From Kordiimonas sediminis (lineage in GTDB: Bacteria; Pseudomonadota; Alphaproteobacteria; Sphingomonadales; Kordiimonadaceae), in contig NZ_BNCI01000001.1 of the NCBI RefSeq assembly GCF_014656395.1, forward strand, positions 310,001-374,000: 64,000 bases of DNA, read 5' to 3'. Below the pieces are notes generated by a model. The model did not search any database and was not told the DNA's origin. It saw only the letters and a program-made list of their open reading frames with translations. Of the stretch, positions 53,017 through 61,894 are shown in pieces. Both the position numbers and the translations under genes were made by a program. Every line of letters begins with the position of its first letter. The first letter of the stretch is position 1.

Positions 53017-54627
53017 ATGTCAACATCTGCACAGCAAAAAGAAGCGCCTTTTCCGCTTGAGATCATCGCTCCCATGGAGGAGCTTTACAGCCGCGTACTA
53101 ACCGGTGATGCACTCGCGTTTGTCGCAGAGCTGGAGGCAGAGTTTGGTACCCGTCGGGAACAGTTGCTCGAAGACCGGGCAAGCAAGCAGGAAGAGTATG
53201 ATGCGGGCAGCCTGCCCGATTTTGACCCTGAAACTCGCGATATTCGTGACGGAGACTGGCAAATTGCCGGAACCCCGGATGACCTGCAGGACCGCCGGGT
53301 AGAAATCACCGGCCCTGTTGACCGTAAAATGATGATCAATGCCTTCAACTCCGGCGCCAATGTTTTCATGGCGGATTTTGAAGATGCCTCTTCTCCCACG
53401 TGGGACAATATGGTGTCCGGCCAGATCAATATGTATGACTATGCCCGCGGTCAGCTTGCCTACACGGACCCGAAAAGCGGTAAAAACTACGAGATGGCCA
53501 AGAAAACGGCGGTACTGAAAGTGCGCCCGCGCGGCTGGCACATGACGGAGGCCCATGCCTGCCTGAACGGCAAGCCCATTTCCGCTGGTCTGTTTGATTT
53601 TGGGTTGTTTATGTATCACAACGCCAAAGCCCTTCTGGACGCAGGCAAAGCGCCGTATTTTTATCTGCCTAAAATGGAAAACCACAAGGAAGCAAAATTG
53701 TGGGATGATGCCATCAGCTTTGCTGAAAATGCCCTTGGAATTCCGCACGGCACTGTCAAAGTCACTGTCCTGATTGAAACGCTGCCTGCGGCCTTCCAGA
53801 TGGACGAAATCCTGCATGCCCTGAAAGACCATATCGTTGGTCTGAACTGTGGTCGCTGGGACTATATTTTCAGCTACATCAAACGGATTGGCAAAAACGC
53901 AGCCTATCTACTGCCTGACCGCGGCAAGATTGTCATGGGCGAAGCCTTCCTGAAGGCTTACAGCCTCTTGCTGATCCAGACTTGTCACAAACGTGGTGCC
54001 CACGCCATGGGCGGCATGGCTGCCCAAATCCCGGTCAAGGGCGACGATGCAGCCAATGAAATTGCATACGGCAAGGTCCGGGCCGACAAAGAACGCGAAG
54101 CCAACAATGGTCACGACGGTACGTGGGTTGCCCACCCAGGCATGGTCGCGCTTGCTAAAGAGGCATTCGACAAGATCATGCCGGGCAAAAACCAGATTGA
54201 TAATCTGCGCACCGACATCACCATCACACAGGAAGATCTGCTGCGCCCACACGAAGGCGATGCAACAACGGACGGTCTGAAAGAGAATATTCGTATTGGC
54301 GTCCAGTATCTGGAAGCCTGGATTTCCGGACGCGGTGCTGTCCCTCTTTATAATCTGATGGAAGATGCCGCAACGGCTGAGATCGGCCGGACGCAGATTT
54401 GGCAGCAACTGTATCACAAGACAAAGCTGGCGGACGGTCAGACCGTCACACAGGCACTTGTCAAAGACCTTTACGAGGAAGAAATGGCTGCCATCAAAGC
54501 CGAAGTCGGCGCAGACCGCTACGACAGCGGTCGGTATGACGAGGCTGGCGCCCTGTTCCTTGAGCTTTCCTTCGCCGACAGTCTGGCAGAGTTCCTGACA
54601 ACCCCGGCTTATGAACTAATTAAATAA
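53017..54627 (+). CDS. aceB: Malate synthase A
   Basis: This 536-aa malate synthase of the A type condenses glyoxylate and acetyl-CoA to malate, the last step of the glyoxylate shunt. The catalytic segments include VRPRGWHMTEAHACLNGKP, then LNCGRWDYIFSYIKRIG and AHAMGGMAAQIP. Asp/Glu metal ligands are in the usual places (VLIETLPAAFQMDEIL). It ends without a peroxisomal signal. It is followed by isocitrate lyase after 29 bases, so the two form the shunt operon, divergent from the ScfR/RamB regulator. Confidence 0.96.
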   Translation: MSTSAQQKEAPFPLEIIAPMEELYSRVLTGDALAFVAELEAEFGTRREQLLEDRASKQEEYDAGSLPDFDPETRDIRDGDWQIAGTPDDLQDRRVEITGPVDRKMMINAFNSGANVFMADFEDASSPTWDNMVSGQINMYDYARGQLAYTDPKSGKNYEMAKKTAVLKVRPRGWHMTEAHACLNGKPISAGLFDFGLFMYHNAKALLDAGKAPYFYLPKMENHKEAKLWDDAISFAENALGIPHGTVKVTVLIETLPAAFQMDEILHALKDHIVGLNCGRWDYIFSYIKRIGKNAAYLLPDRGKIVMGEAFLKAYSLLLIQTCHKRGAHAMGGMAAQIPVKGDDAANEIAYGKVRADKEREANNGHDGTWVAHPGMVALAKEAFDKIMPGKNQIDNLRTDITITQEDLLRPHEGDATTDGLKENIRIGVQYLEAWISGRGAVPLYNLMEDAATAEIGRTQIWQQLYHKTKLADGQTVTQALVKDLYEEEMAAIKAEVGADRYDSGRYDEAGALFLELSFADSLAEFLTTPAYELIK

Positions 54628-54656
54628 TCCCCACTTTTCTGAACGGAGTACGACCA

Positions 54657-56315
54657 ATGAGTAAAGCAACTACAGACGCAGGCAAGACAATGAACTACAA
54701 TGACAATATCGCAAGTATTCAAAATCTGATCAGCGGCTACAAGGGTACATGGGACGGTATTAATGCCGAATCTGTCGCCCGGATGCGTGCTCAGAACCGC
54801 TTCCATTCCGGCCTTGATATTGCCCGGTACACGGCCAAGATCATGCGCCAGGATATGGCCGCTTATGACGCAGACCCTGCAAACTATACCCAGTCATTGG
54901 GATGCTGGCACGGCTTCATTGGCCAGCAAAAGATGATTTCTATCAAGAAGCATTTTGGCAGCACAAAAGGCCGGTACCTGTATCTTTCTGGTTGGATGGT
55001 TGCTGCGCTGCGGTCTGACTTTGGCCCGCTACCGGACCAGTCCATGCACGAGAAAACTTCTGTGCCTGCCCTGATCGAAGAACTTTACACCTTCCTGAAG
55101 CAAGCAGACGCACGCGAACTTGGCCTGCTGTTCAAAGACCTGGACGAAGCACGCGCTGCAGGTGACGAAGCGCGCGAGAAAGACATCATGGACAAGATTG
55201 ATAATTTCGAGACCCATGTTGTTCCAATCATTGCTGACATTGATGCAGGTTTTGGTAACGCCGAAGCAACGTACTTGCTTGCCAAGAAAATGATCGAAGC
55301 CGGTGCCTGCGCCCTGCAGATTGAAAATCAGGTTTCCGACGAGAAACAGTGTGGCCACCAGGACGGTAAAGTAACAGTGCCGCACGAAGATTTCCTCGCG
55401 AAAGTACGCGCATGCCGCTATGCCTTCCTCGAACTGGGCGTAGAAGACGGTGTTATTGTTACCCGCACAGACAGCCTTGGCGCTGGCCTGACCAAACAGA
55501 TTGCTTTCTCCAAAGAACCTGGTGATATCGGCGATCAGTACAATAGCTTCCTGGACTGTGAAGAAGTGTCGGCAGCCGACCTTGCACCAAACGATGTTGT
55601 TATCACCCGCGACGGTAAATTGATGCGTCCAAAACGCCTGCCGTCCAACCTGTTCCAGTTCAAGCCTGGCACGGGCGAGGACCGCTGTGTTCTTGACTGT
55701 ATTACGTCACTTCAGCACGGTGCTGATCTGTTATGGATTGAAACTGAAAAGCCACACGTTGAGCAGATCGCAGGCATGGTTGACCGTATCCGCGAAGTGA
55801 TCCCGAATGCGAAACTGGTTTATAACAACTCACCATCCTTTAACTGGACCCTGAACTTCCGCCAGCAGATATTCGATGCATGGGAGGCAGCTGGTAAGGA
55901 CGTATCTGCTTACGACCGCGCTAAACTGATGAGCGTTGAGTATGACGACACCGATCTGGCAGCAGAAGCGGACGAGAAAATCCGTACATTCCAGAAAGAC
56001 GGCGCAAAACGTGCTGGCATCTTCCACCACCTGATTACCCTGCCAACGTATCACACTGCAGCTCTGTCCACTGACAATCTTGCAAAACGCTACTTCGGAG
56101 AAGAAGCAATGCTTGGTTACGTGAAGCAGGTTCAGCGTCAGGAAATTCGTCAAGGTATCGCCTGTGTGAAGCACCAGAATATGGCCGGCTCTGACATTGG
56201 TGATGATCACAAAGAGTATTTTGCCGGTGAAGCAGCGCTGAAAGCGTCTGGTAAAGACAACACGATGAACCAATTCGAAGACACAAGCAACCCGTCTGTT
56301 CAGGCTGCCGAGTAA
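54657..56315 (+). CDS. aceA: Isocitrate lyase (large type)
   Basis: This 552-aa isocitrate lyase splits isocitrate to glyoxylate and succinate. The signature is VSDEKQCGHQDGKV, with the catalytic Cys in CGHQ, and Mg ligands in DIDAGFGNAEATYLLAKKMI. NNSPSFNWTLNFRQQIF is also conserved. It is longer than E. coli AceA (434 aa) and matches the Pseudomonas/Acinetobacter-type long form. It is followed by a terminator. Confidence 0.96.
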   Translation: MSKATTDAGKTMNYNDNIASIQNLISGYKGTWDGINAESVARMRAQNRFHSGLDIARYTAKIMRQDMAAYDADPANYTQSLGCWHGFIGQQKMISIKKHFGSTKGRYLYLSGWMVAALRSDFGPLPDQSMHEKTSVPALIEELYTFLKQADARELGLLFKDLDEARAAGDEAREKDIMDKIDNFETHVVPIIADIDAGFGNAEATYLLAKKMIEAGACALQIENQVSDEKQCGHQDGKVTVPHEDFLAKVRACRYAFLELGVEDGVIVTRTDSLGAGLTKQIAFSKEPGDIGDQYNSFLDCEEVSAADLAPNDVVITRDGKLMRPKRLPSNLFQFKPGTGEDRCVLDCITSLQHGADLLWIETEKPHVEQIAGMVDRIREVIPNAKLVYNNSPSFNWTLNFRQQIFDAWEAAGKDVSAYDRAKLMSVEYDDTDLAAEADEKIRTFQKDGAKRAGIFHHLITLPTYHTAALSTDNLAKRYFGEEAMLGYVKQVQRQEIRQGIACVKHQNMAGSDIGDDHKEYFAGEAALKASGKDNTMNQFEDTSNPSVQAAE

Positions 56316-56387
56316 GACTAGTTGCCGGCTCGGTCCGCCGGACCGGCGCCTTCCATTTGTCCCTCACACCCCCTATGGGTGTGACTT

Positions 56388-56417
56388 AGGCCGGCCCTTG
56401 TGGTCGGCCTCTTTTTA
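56388..56417 (+). terminator. Rho-independent terminator of aceBA
   Basis: AGGCCGGCC and GGTCGGCCT pair with loop CTTGT and are followed by CTTTTTATC. It lies 73 bases downstream of the aceA stop. Confidence 0.85.
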
Positions 56418-56565
56418 TCTGAATAACAGTACAGACGTATCGCATCATATTCGACGATAATTTTTATACACAGAATAAAAACCCTGTTTTTGATCTTGAT
56501 TTCCGGAGCAAATTTCAGTTGATTACAAGACTATTGACGCAATGCAACAAAGTGGGGTTTGCTTT

Positions 56566-56886
56566 ATGCCTAGAGTAACTGTAACTGATCTTTCCGGCGA
56601 GAGCCGTGCAATTGACGCAGAGGTTGGTCTTTCATTGATGGAATCACTGCGCGAGAATGATTTTGACGATCTCGCAGCCATTTGCGGGGGCTGTTGCAGC
56701 TGCTGCACCTGCCATGTGTATGTTGGTGGCGATGCTGCTGACAAACTGGACCCCATGGATGATGATGAGCAAATGCTCCTTGAAGACAGCCCGCATTATC
56801 AACAGGGCGAAAGCCGCCTTTCCTGCCAGATCGAAGTCACTGACGACCTAGAAGGTCTTCAGGTAACAATCGTCGCAGAAGAGTAA
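56566..56886 (+). CDS. Adrenodoxin-type 2Fe-2S ferredoxin
   Basis: This 106-aa [2Fe-2S] ferredoxin starts MPRVTVTDLSGESRAIDAEV. The cluster loop ICGGCCSCCTCHVYVG has the C-x5-C-x2-C ligand spacing, and the fourth ligand is SRLSCQIEV near the C-terminus. Three extra cysteines occur in the loop. It carries electrons between a reductase and an acceptor; no P450 or reductase gene is adjacent. An ATG eight codons earlier is possible. It is 4 bases from the aminopeptidase gene. Confidence 0.9.
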   Translation: MPRVTVTDLSGESRAIDAEVGLSLMESLRENDFDDLAAICGGCCSCCTCHVYVGGDAADKLDPMDDDEQMLLEDSPHYQQGESRLSCQIEVTDDLEGLQVTIVAEE

Positions 56887-56890
56887 CCCC

Positions 56891-58279
56891 ATGGACCTTA
56901 CCAGATACATTGCAGCTTACGACCCAACGTCATCCACAGTTCCTGTGTATCTGGTGTCTGGTATCGACGCCTTCGAAAGTCTGGACACTCTGACTGGACC
57001 CCAGAAAAAGTGGCTTACAGCGACCGGCTTTGACGCAAAACCGGGTAGCCATGCCACCTTTATGGATCAGGACGGTGCTCTGGCAGGGGTTGTCGCCAGC
57101 GTAAAAGACGGAGATTTCTGGGCGCTGGCGAAAGTATCCTCTGCGCTTGAAAGCGGGCGTTATGTCATCGCCAATACCGAGACAACCCACGCCCATGTCG
57201 TTGCATGGATGCTGGGTAAATACAGTTTTGACCGCTATAAAACGCCAAAGTCTGACAAGTGCCCCGTTTTGATGCTGCCGGACGGCTTTTGCGGTAAACA
57301 GGCTGGTGCAGAAGCAGAGGCAATCACGCTGGTTCGCGATCTGGTCAACACGCCAACCGAAGATATGGGACCAACGGACCTTCAGGACACTGCTGAAGCA
57401 TTGGCCGAAGAATTTGGCGCTACCTGCCAGACGATCATCGGCGATGACCTTCTGGATGAAAACTTCCCTGCTATTCATACGGTAGGCCGCGCCGCAGCGG
57501 CTGGACGCGAACCCCGCATTATTGATCTATGCTGGGGCCGTGAAGATGCCCCCAAAGTTACACTGGTTGGCAAGGGGGTTTGCTTTGACACGGGCGGACT
57601 TGACCTGAAACCATCGCAGTTTATGCGCTGGATGAAAAAAGACATGGGCGGTGCTGCACATGTTCTTGGGCTCGCACGTCTTTTGATGACAACCAATGTT
57701 GATATCCGGCTCCGCGTACTGATTTCCGCCGTCGAAAATGCGGTTGACGGTAATGCCTTCCGTCCGGGCGACATCCTGAACACCCGCAAAGGACTAACCG
57801 TCGAAAACGGAAATACCGACGCTGAGGGCCGCCTGGTTCTTTGTGACGCGCTTACCCTTGCCTGCGAGGAAAGCCCGGAACTGCTGATTGATTTTGCAAC
57901 ACTGACCGGCGCCGCCCGGGTCGCGCTGGGGGCCGACTTGCCGGCGACCTATACCAATTCAGAGGACGTCTGGAACACGCTTGAAAACTGCTCAAAAGAA
58001 GCAGCTGATCCTTTATGGCGTCTGCCCCTTTACGGTGATTATGACAGCCAGCTTGATAGCAATATTGCCGACCTTAGCAACATTTCTGAAAGCCCTTTTG
58101 CCGGCTCCATCACGGCCGCACTTTATCTGCAGCGTTTCATCACCGAAGGCACAGACTGGTTGCATCTGGATGTATTCGCTTGGAACCAAAGCGCACGCCC
58201 GGGTCGCCCCAAAGGCGGTGAAGCACAGGCACTGCGCGCCGTGTACGGGCTTATCAAAAGTCGCTTTACTGCTTCCTAA
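56891..58279 (+). CDS. Leucyl aminopeptidase family protein (M17)
   Basis: This 462-aa metallopeptidase has the M17 catalytic motifs: VGKGVCFDTGGLDLKPSQF with the active-site Lys and metal ligands, KKDMGGAAHVLG, and NTDAEGRLVLCDALT (Asp/Glu metal ligands, near residue 310). The N-terminal domain is of the smaller type. It follows the ferredoxin by 4 bases. It removes N-terminal residues from peptides; the preferred substrate cannot be told. Confidence 0.93.
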   Translation: MDLTRYIAAYDPTSSTVPVYLVSGIDAFESLDTLTGPQKKWLTATGFDAKPGSHATFMDQDGALAGVVASVKDGDFWALAKVSSALESGRYVIANTETTHAHVVAWMLGKYSFDRYKTPKSDKCPVLMLPDGFCGKQAGAEAEAITLVRDLVNTPTEDMGPTDLQDTAEALAEEFGATCQTIIGDDLLDENFPAIHTVGRAAAAGREPRIIDLCWGREDAPKVTLVGKGVCFDTGGLDLKPSQFMRWMKKDMGGAAHVLGLARLLMTTNVDIRLRVLISAVENAVDGNAFRPGDILNTRKGLTVENGNTDAEGRLVLCDALTLACEESPELLIDFATLTGAARVALGADLPATYTNSEDVWNTLENCSKEAADPLWRLPLYGDYDSQLDSNIADLSNISESPFAGSITAALYLQRFITEGTDWLHLDVFAWNQSARPGRPKGGEAQALRAVYGLIKSRFTAS

Positions 58280-58411
58280 ATCCTTGTGATTGCACACAAG
58301 ATGCTTTCGCGTTAGTCTATTCCCATGGGGGAAACTGGACAGTCTTAGATATTGCCTTGCATCAGCAAGGTTTCTGCAAGGACCCTATGCTGTATTGAGA
58401 CGGGGGAAGTT

Positions 58412-58768
58412 ATGAGCGAAAAAACTAATCCAAAGATGCTGCGATTATGGCGGGAAGCAATGTTAAGTGACGTTCGGTCTTCCCACCCAGATCTGACCAT
58501 GCGCCAAATGTCGGTTCTTTTAAGTGTCTATATGACGGAACCACCCCATACCGTTCGCGGTCTTGCCAAAGAATTGAAAGTTACTAAGCCGGTTATCACC
58601 CGTGCGCTAGACACACTTGGTAAACTGGACCTGCTGAAACGCCTGCCGGACGAAAATGACAAACGCAGCATTACTGTTGCACGCACAGTAAAAGGGGCTG
58701 TTTTCCTGTCTGAACTATCAGACATACTTGTCGAAGCAGAAAGACGGCTGGATGCTGAAGATGCCTGA
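58412..58768 (+). CDS. MarR-family transcriptional regulator
   Basis: This 118-aa winged-helix protein has MRQMSVLLSVYMTEPPHTVR, GLAKELKVTKPVITRALDTL (recognition helix) and a wing with DENDKRSITVARTVKG. GGGGAAG precedes the ATG (MSEKTNPK). The end overlaps the start of the NlpC/P60 gene by 17 bases, so the two are coupled. The regulated genes are not known. Confidence 0.88.
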   Translation: MSEKTNPKMLRLWREAMLSDVRSSHPDLTMRQMSVLLSVYMTEPPHTVRGLAKELKVTKPVITRALDTLGKLDLLKRLPDENDKRSITVARTVKGAVFLSELSDILVEAERRLDAEDA

Positions 58769-59582
58769 TCTGATCGATCCTACCGGTTTAGTCAACAGTC
58801 ATCCCAGTCTTTCCTCACCATCCGCCGCCACACATTCTGTGTGTAGCGCCCGCACACCAATGAAAGCAGAGCCTGACGGTAGTGGCCAAACCATCAACGA
58901 GCTTCTGTTTGGGGAATTAGTGCAGGTGGTCGCGTCAGACGGGACATGGTGTAAAGTCATATCGCTGACAGATAATTATACGGGATGGATACTGGCGGAT
59001 GCACTCTCTGAGCCTCCTTCTGCGCCGACGCACTATATTGCGGTGAAGTCTGCCCATACCTATGACCGCCCGCATTTGAAGGCAAGCCCGGTCCATCATT
59101 TGTCCGCTGGTGCGCTGATCACTGTCACTGATACAGAAAAGCGGTATTTCAGGATTGAGGACGGCAGCTGGATATTCTCAGGCCATGTTCGGAGACTGGG
59201 TGATTATGACGCCGACCCCCTTGATTTTGCCATGCAGTTTTTGGGAACGCCGTATCTATGGGGTAGCCGCAGTGCTGCCGGCATCGACTGTAGTGGCCTT
59301 GTGCAGATAAGCTGTGCACAAGCGGGTATTCGCACCCTGCGTGATAGCGGTATGCAGTGGGAATCACTTGGCACACATCTTGATACCAATGACATCCCGC
59401 GGAAAGGCGACCTTGCCTTCTTCCCAGGACACGTAGGCTATATGGTTAGTGAAACACATATCCTGCATGCAAATGCCACCAACATGGCAGTGACGATTGA
59501 TCCCCTTGTGGATGTTACCGCGTGGGTGGCAGCCGATACGGACAAACCATCCTTCTCTGGTTTTAAGCGCCTACACATTTAA
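58752..59582 (+). CDS. NlpC/P60-family cell-wall peptidase with SH3 domain
   Basis: This 276-aa protein has an N-terminal SH3-like bacterial domain (~60-120: GTWCKVISLTDNYTGWILAD) and an NlpC/P60 domain with the catalytic Cys in GIDCSGLVQISCAQAGI. The His is in FPGHVGYM, and a third residue is in ILHANATNMAVT. It cleaves D-gamma-Glu-diamino-acid bonds in peptidoglycan peptides. No signal peptide is evident, so it may act in peptide recycling. ATG at 58752 or 58761 are both possible. Confidence 0.9.
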   Translation: MLKMPDLIDPTGLVNSHPSLSSPSAATHSVCSARTPMKAEPDGSGQTINELLFGELVQVVASDGTWCKVISLTDNYTGWILADALSEPPSAPTHYIAVKSAHTYDRPHLKASPVHHLSAGALITVTDTEKRYFRIEDGSWIFSGHVRRLGDYDADPLDFAMQFLGTPYLWGSRSAAGIDCSGLVQISCAQAGIRTLRDSGMQWESLGTHLDTNDIPRKGDLAFFPGHVGYMVSETHILHANATNMAVTIDPLVDVTAWVAADTDKPSFSGFKRLHI

Positions 59583-59604
59583 CCGCCACACGGTGACCAT
59601 CCCG

Positions 59605-59637
59605 CAAAAAATAACGGCGCACCACTGGCACGCCGTT
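59605..59637 (-). terminator. Terminator downstream of cytochrome c gene
   Basis: On the minus strand AACGGCG and CGCCGTT pair around an 11-base loop, followed by ATTTTTT. It serves the leftward cytochrome c gene and may also act for the rightward NlpC gene. Confidence 0.75.
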
Positions 59638-59665
59638 TCAATTGCTTCAAAAGTTTGGGAAAGCT

Positions 59666-60277
59666 TTACTGGCCTTCAACCGCACCTTCTACGGTTTCTG
59701 CAACTTCTTCAGTTGCTTCTTCCACAGCTTCTTCAACTGCTTCCACAGTTGGAAGTGGTGCAGGACTGTCTGCAAAGGAACGCAGATACGCTATCAGGTC
59801 AGCACGCTGGTCAGGCTTACGAATACCGGCAAATGACATAGAGTTGCCAGGAATTGCCGTTTTTGGATTTTCCAACCAGTGATCCAGCAGCTCATATGTC
59901 CACTCACCACCATGATCAGCAACCGCGCTTGAATATTTAAACCCGTCCACAGACGCTACAGCACGACCAATCAAACCGTACAGGTTTGGACCAGTGCCCT
60001 GACGGCCACCTTTTTCAACGGTGTGACACGCTTTACATTTCGCGAACTGGCGCTCGCCTTTGTCAGCGCTTGCACCAACCATCAGCTCAGCTAATGTTGG
60101 GCCTTGCTCTTCAACAGCTTCTTCAGCACCTTCAGCGCTTGCCACTTCAATCGTGTATGCTGGTTTTTCAGGATGGTTTTCAGGATATACCATTCCAGAT
60201 ACGGTAGAAATCACCATAATAACCAAAGCACTTGCGATTACGGCCCCAAAGACCTTATTCCACTCAAAAGAATCCAC
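59666..60277 (-). CDS. Membrane-anchored cytochrome c (CycM-like)
   Basis: The 203-aa protein has an N-terminal membrane anchor (KVFGAVIASALVIMVISTVS) and a class I cytochrome c domain. The haem site is CKACHTVEKGG and the axial Met is in GNSMSFAGI. The C-terminal ~30 residues are a Val/Glu-rich repeated tail (VEAVEEAVEEATEEVAETVE). It carries electrons from the bc1 complex to an oxidase, as CycM does in alphaproteobacteria. It is divergent from pheA. Confidence 0.92.
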   Translation of the reverse strand: MDSFEWNKVFGAVIASALVIMVISTVSGMVYPENHPEKPAYTIEVASAEGAEEAVEEQGPTLAELMVGASADKGERQFAKCKACHTVEKGGRQGTGPNLYGLIGRAVASVDGFKYSSAVADHGGEWTYELLDHWLENPKTAIPGNSMSFAGIRKPDQRADLIAYLRSFADSPAPLPTVEAVEEAVEEATEEVAETVEGAVEGQ

Positions 60278-60550
60278 GGGTACTTCTCCTTAACTGGCCT
60301 CACTCAAAAGGGCCGAGATTAGCAACGACGCAGACACGCATGTAAACGTCTGCTTATTCGGCGCGACAATAACCGTTCCTACGTACGAAATTCAAGTCGT
60401 CTTTTGCCACATTTCGCGTGATTCGGCAAAAAAATGCCTTTTTTCAGGTTTTATTGGCCGGAAGCAGTGCCAGAGAATTGACATATACCCCTCCCATTGG
60501 CACAAATCGCACAGTTTATTTATGCCATTTGATAAGGTCTACGCAACATT

Positions 60551-61411
60551 ATGTCCGTTACAGAAAAAAATCCCGATACGCTTATCGCCTTTCAGGGCGA
60601 ACTTGGTGCCTACTCTCACATGGCGGCCAAGGCCAAGTTTCCGGACATGGATGTTCTACCCTGCCCCAGTTTTGATGACGCCCTTGACGCGGTGAAAAAC
60701 GGCGCGGCCAAACTTGCCATGATTCCTATTGAAAACTCGACTGCAGGACGGGTGGCAGACATCCATATGCTCCTGCCTGGCAGCGGTCTTTTCATCATTG
60801 GTGAACATTTTGAAACAATCCGCCACTGTCTGCTTGCAACAAAACAGGCTGATGCTACGTCTCTTAAGACTGTTACAAGCCACGTGCAGGCCCTTGGTCA
60901 GTGCCGCGAAACACTGCGGTCGATGAATCTGGCACCGATTCCTTTTGCCGATACTGCAGGGGCTGCAAAACATATCGCAGAAGCAGGTGACCCAAGTGTT
61001 GGCGCCATTGCAAGCAAACTGGCCGCAGACGTGTATGACTTGCAGGTGATCAAAGAAAACCTCCAGGATCAGGGACATAATACGACGCGCTTTGTCGTCT
61101 TGTCGAAAACGCCTTTGGTGATTGACGATATCTCGGGTGCGACGATGACCAGTTTCACGTTCGAGGTTAAAAATATCCCAGCCGCGCTCTATAAAGCCTT
61201 GGGCGGGTTTGCGACAAACACTGTTAATATGACCAAGCTTGAGAGCTACTATGAAACAGATAGTTTCACCGCGACCGAATTCTATGCTGACATTGTTGGC
61301 GACGAATCAATGGCAAATGTTGCACGCGCGATGGAGGAACTGCGTTTCCATGCCAAACGGGTTCGGATTTTAGGTACATATCCGCTCGAACGCCCACGCA
61401 ATATGCGCTAG
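60551..61411 (+). CDS. pheA: Prephenate dehydratase
   Basis: This 286-aa enzyme forms phenylpyruvate from prephenate in phenylalanine synthesis. The catalytic domain starts AFQGELGAYSHMAAKAKFPD, with PIENSTAGRVADIHMLL and TTRFVVLSKTP. The C-terminal ACT domain (~190-280) has the Phe-sensing segment NMTKLESYYETDSF. It lacks a chorismate mutase domain, so it is the monofunctional type. Confidence 0.95.
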   Translation: MSVTEKNPDTLIAFQGELGAYSHMAAKAKFPDMDVLPCPSFDDALDAVKNGAAKLAMIPIENSTAGRVADIHMLLPGSGLFIIGEHFETIRHCLLATKQADATSLKTVTSHVQALGQCRETLRSMNLAPIPFADTAGAAKHIAEAGDPSVGAIASKLAADVYDLQVIKENLQDQGHNTTRFVVLSKTPLVIDDISGATMTSFTFEVKNIPAALYKALGGFATNTVNMTKLESYYETDSFTATEFYADIVGDESMANVARAMEELRFHAKRVRILGTYPLERPRNMR

Positions 61412-61483
61412 GTTTTCCTAGGGCTGAAACAATACCAGACAGTGCCCTTTTCTGATGGATCTGTCTGGTCGCACCCCTACTTT

Positions 61484-61894
61484 TTAAAAAGTCATCCAGT
61501 CCCCGCCGAAACCTTGCTTAAGGAGTTCTCCGAGGCTCAGGACTTCTATATGTGGATGGCTAAGAAGCTGGTCACTGGTTATGCCGTATTCCGTGACCGC
61601 AGCATCACAGATCAGAAACCGGGCATTCACGGCGCCAAGCGCTTGTGCAAGAAGGGCAAAATCAGGCAACCCCGCGTTTTCGTGATGGGCATCAAACGCA
61701 CCGGCTGCGTATCCTTCTGCCTGACACAGCCGGTCCCAGCCGCCGCGCGTTAAAACGTCCGCTGCCTTTTTCGCGAAAAACAGGCTGGTTGGTCGACCCT
61801 CCGACGCCGCAGTGACCGCCAGCGTCATCGCCATATGAATTTTATCAACGTCAGGCGACAGGATAATAAGGGTCATCGGGTATTTTTTAGACAT
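61484..61894 (-). CDS. DsrE-family protein
   Basis: This 136-aa protein has the DsrE/peroxiredoxin-like fold: MTLIILSPDVDKIHMAMTLA, then ASEGRPTSLFFAKKAADVLT and ARFLICDAAVTEYGI. One conserved-position Cys (ICDAAV) is present. Such proteins handle sulfur transfer. It follows the MoeB/ThiF gene with an 8-base overlap, which supports a sulfur-carrier link. The exact role is unknown. Confidence 0.85.
   Translation of the reverse strand: MSKKYPMTLIILSPDVDKIHMAMTLAVTAASEGRPTSLFFAKKAADVLTRGGWDRLCQAEGYAAGAFDAHHENAGLPDFALLAQALGAVNARFLICDAAVTEYGITSDQLLSHPHIEVLSLGELLKQGFGGDWMTF

Noticed and set aside
61435-61468. CCAGACAG/CTGTCTGG stem after pheA as a terminator
   Set aside because: No U-rich tail; could be a chance hairpin.
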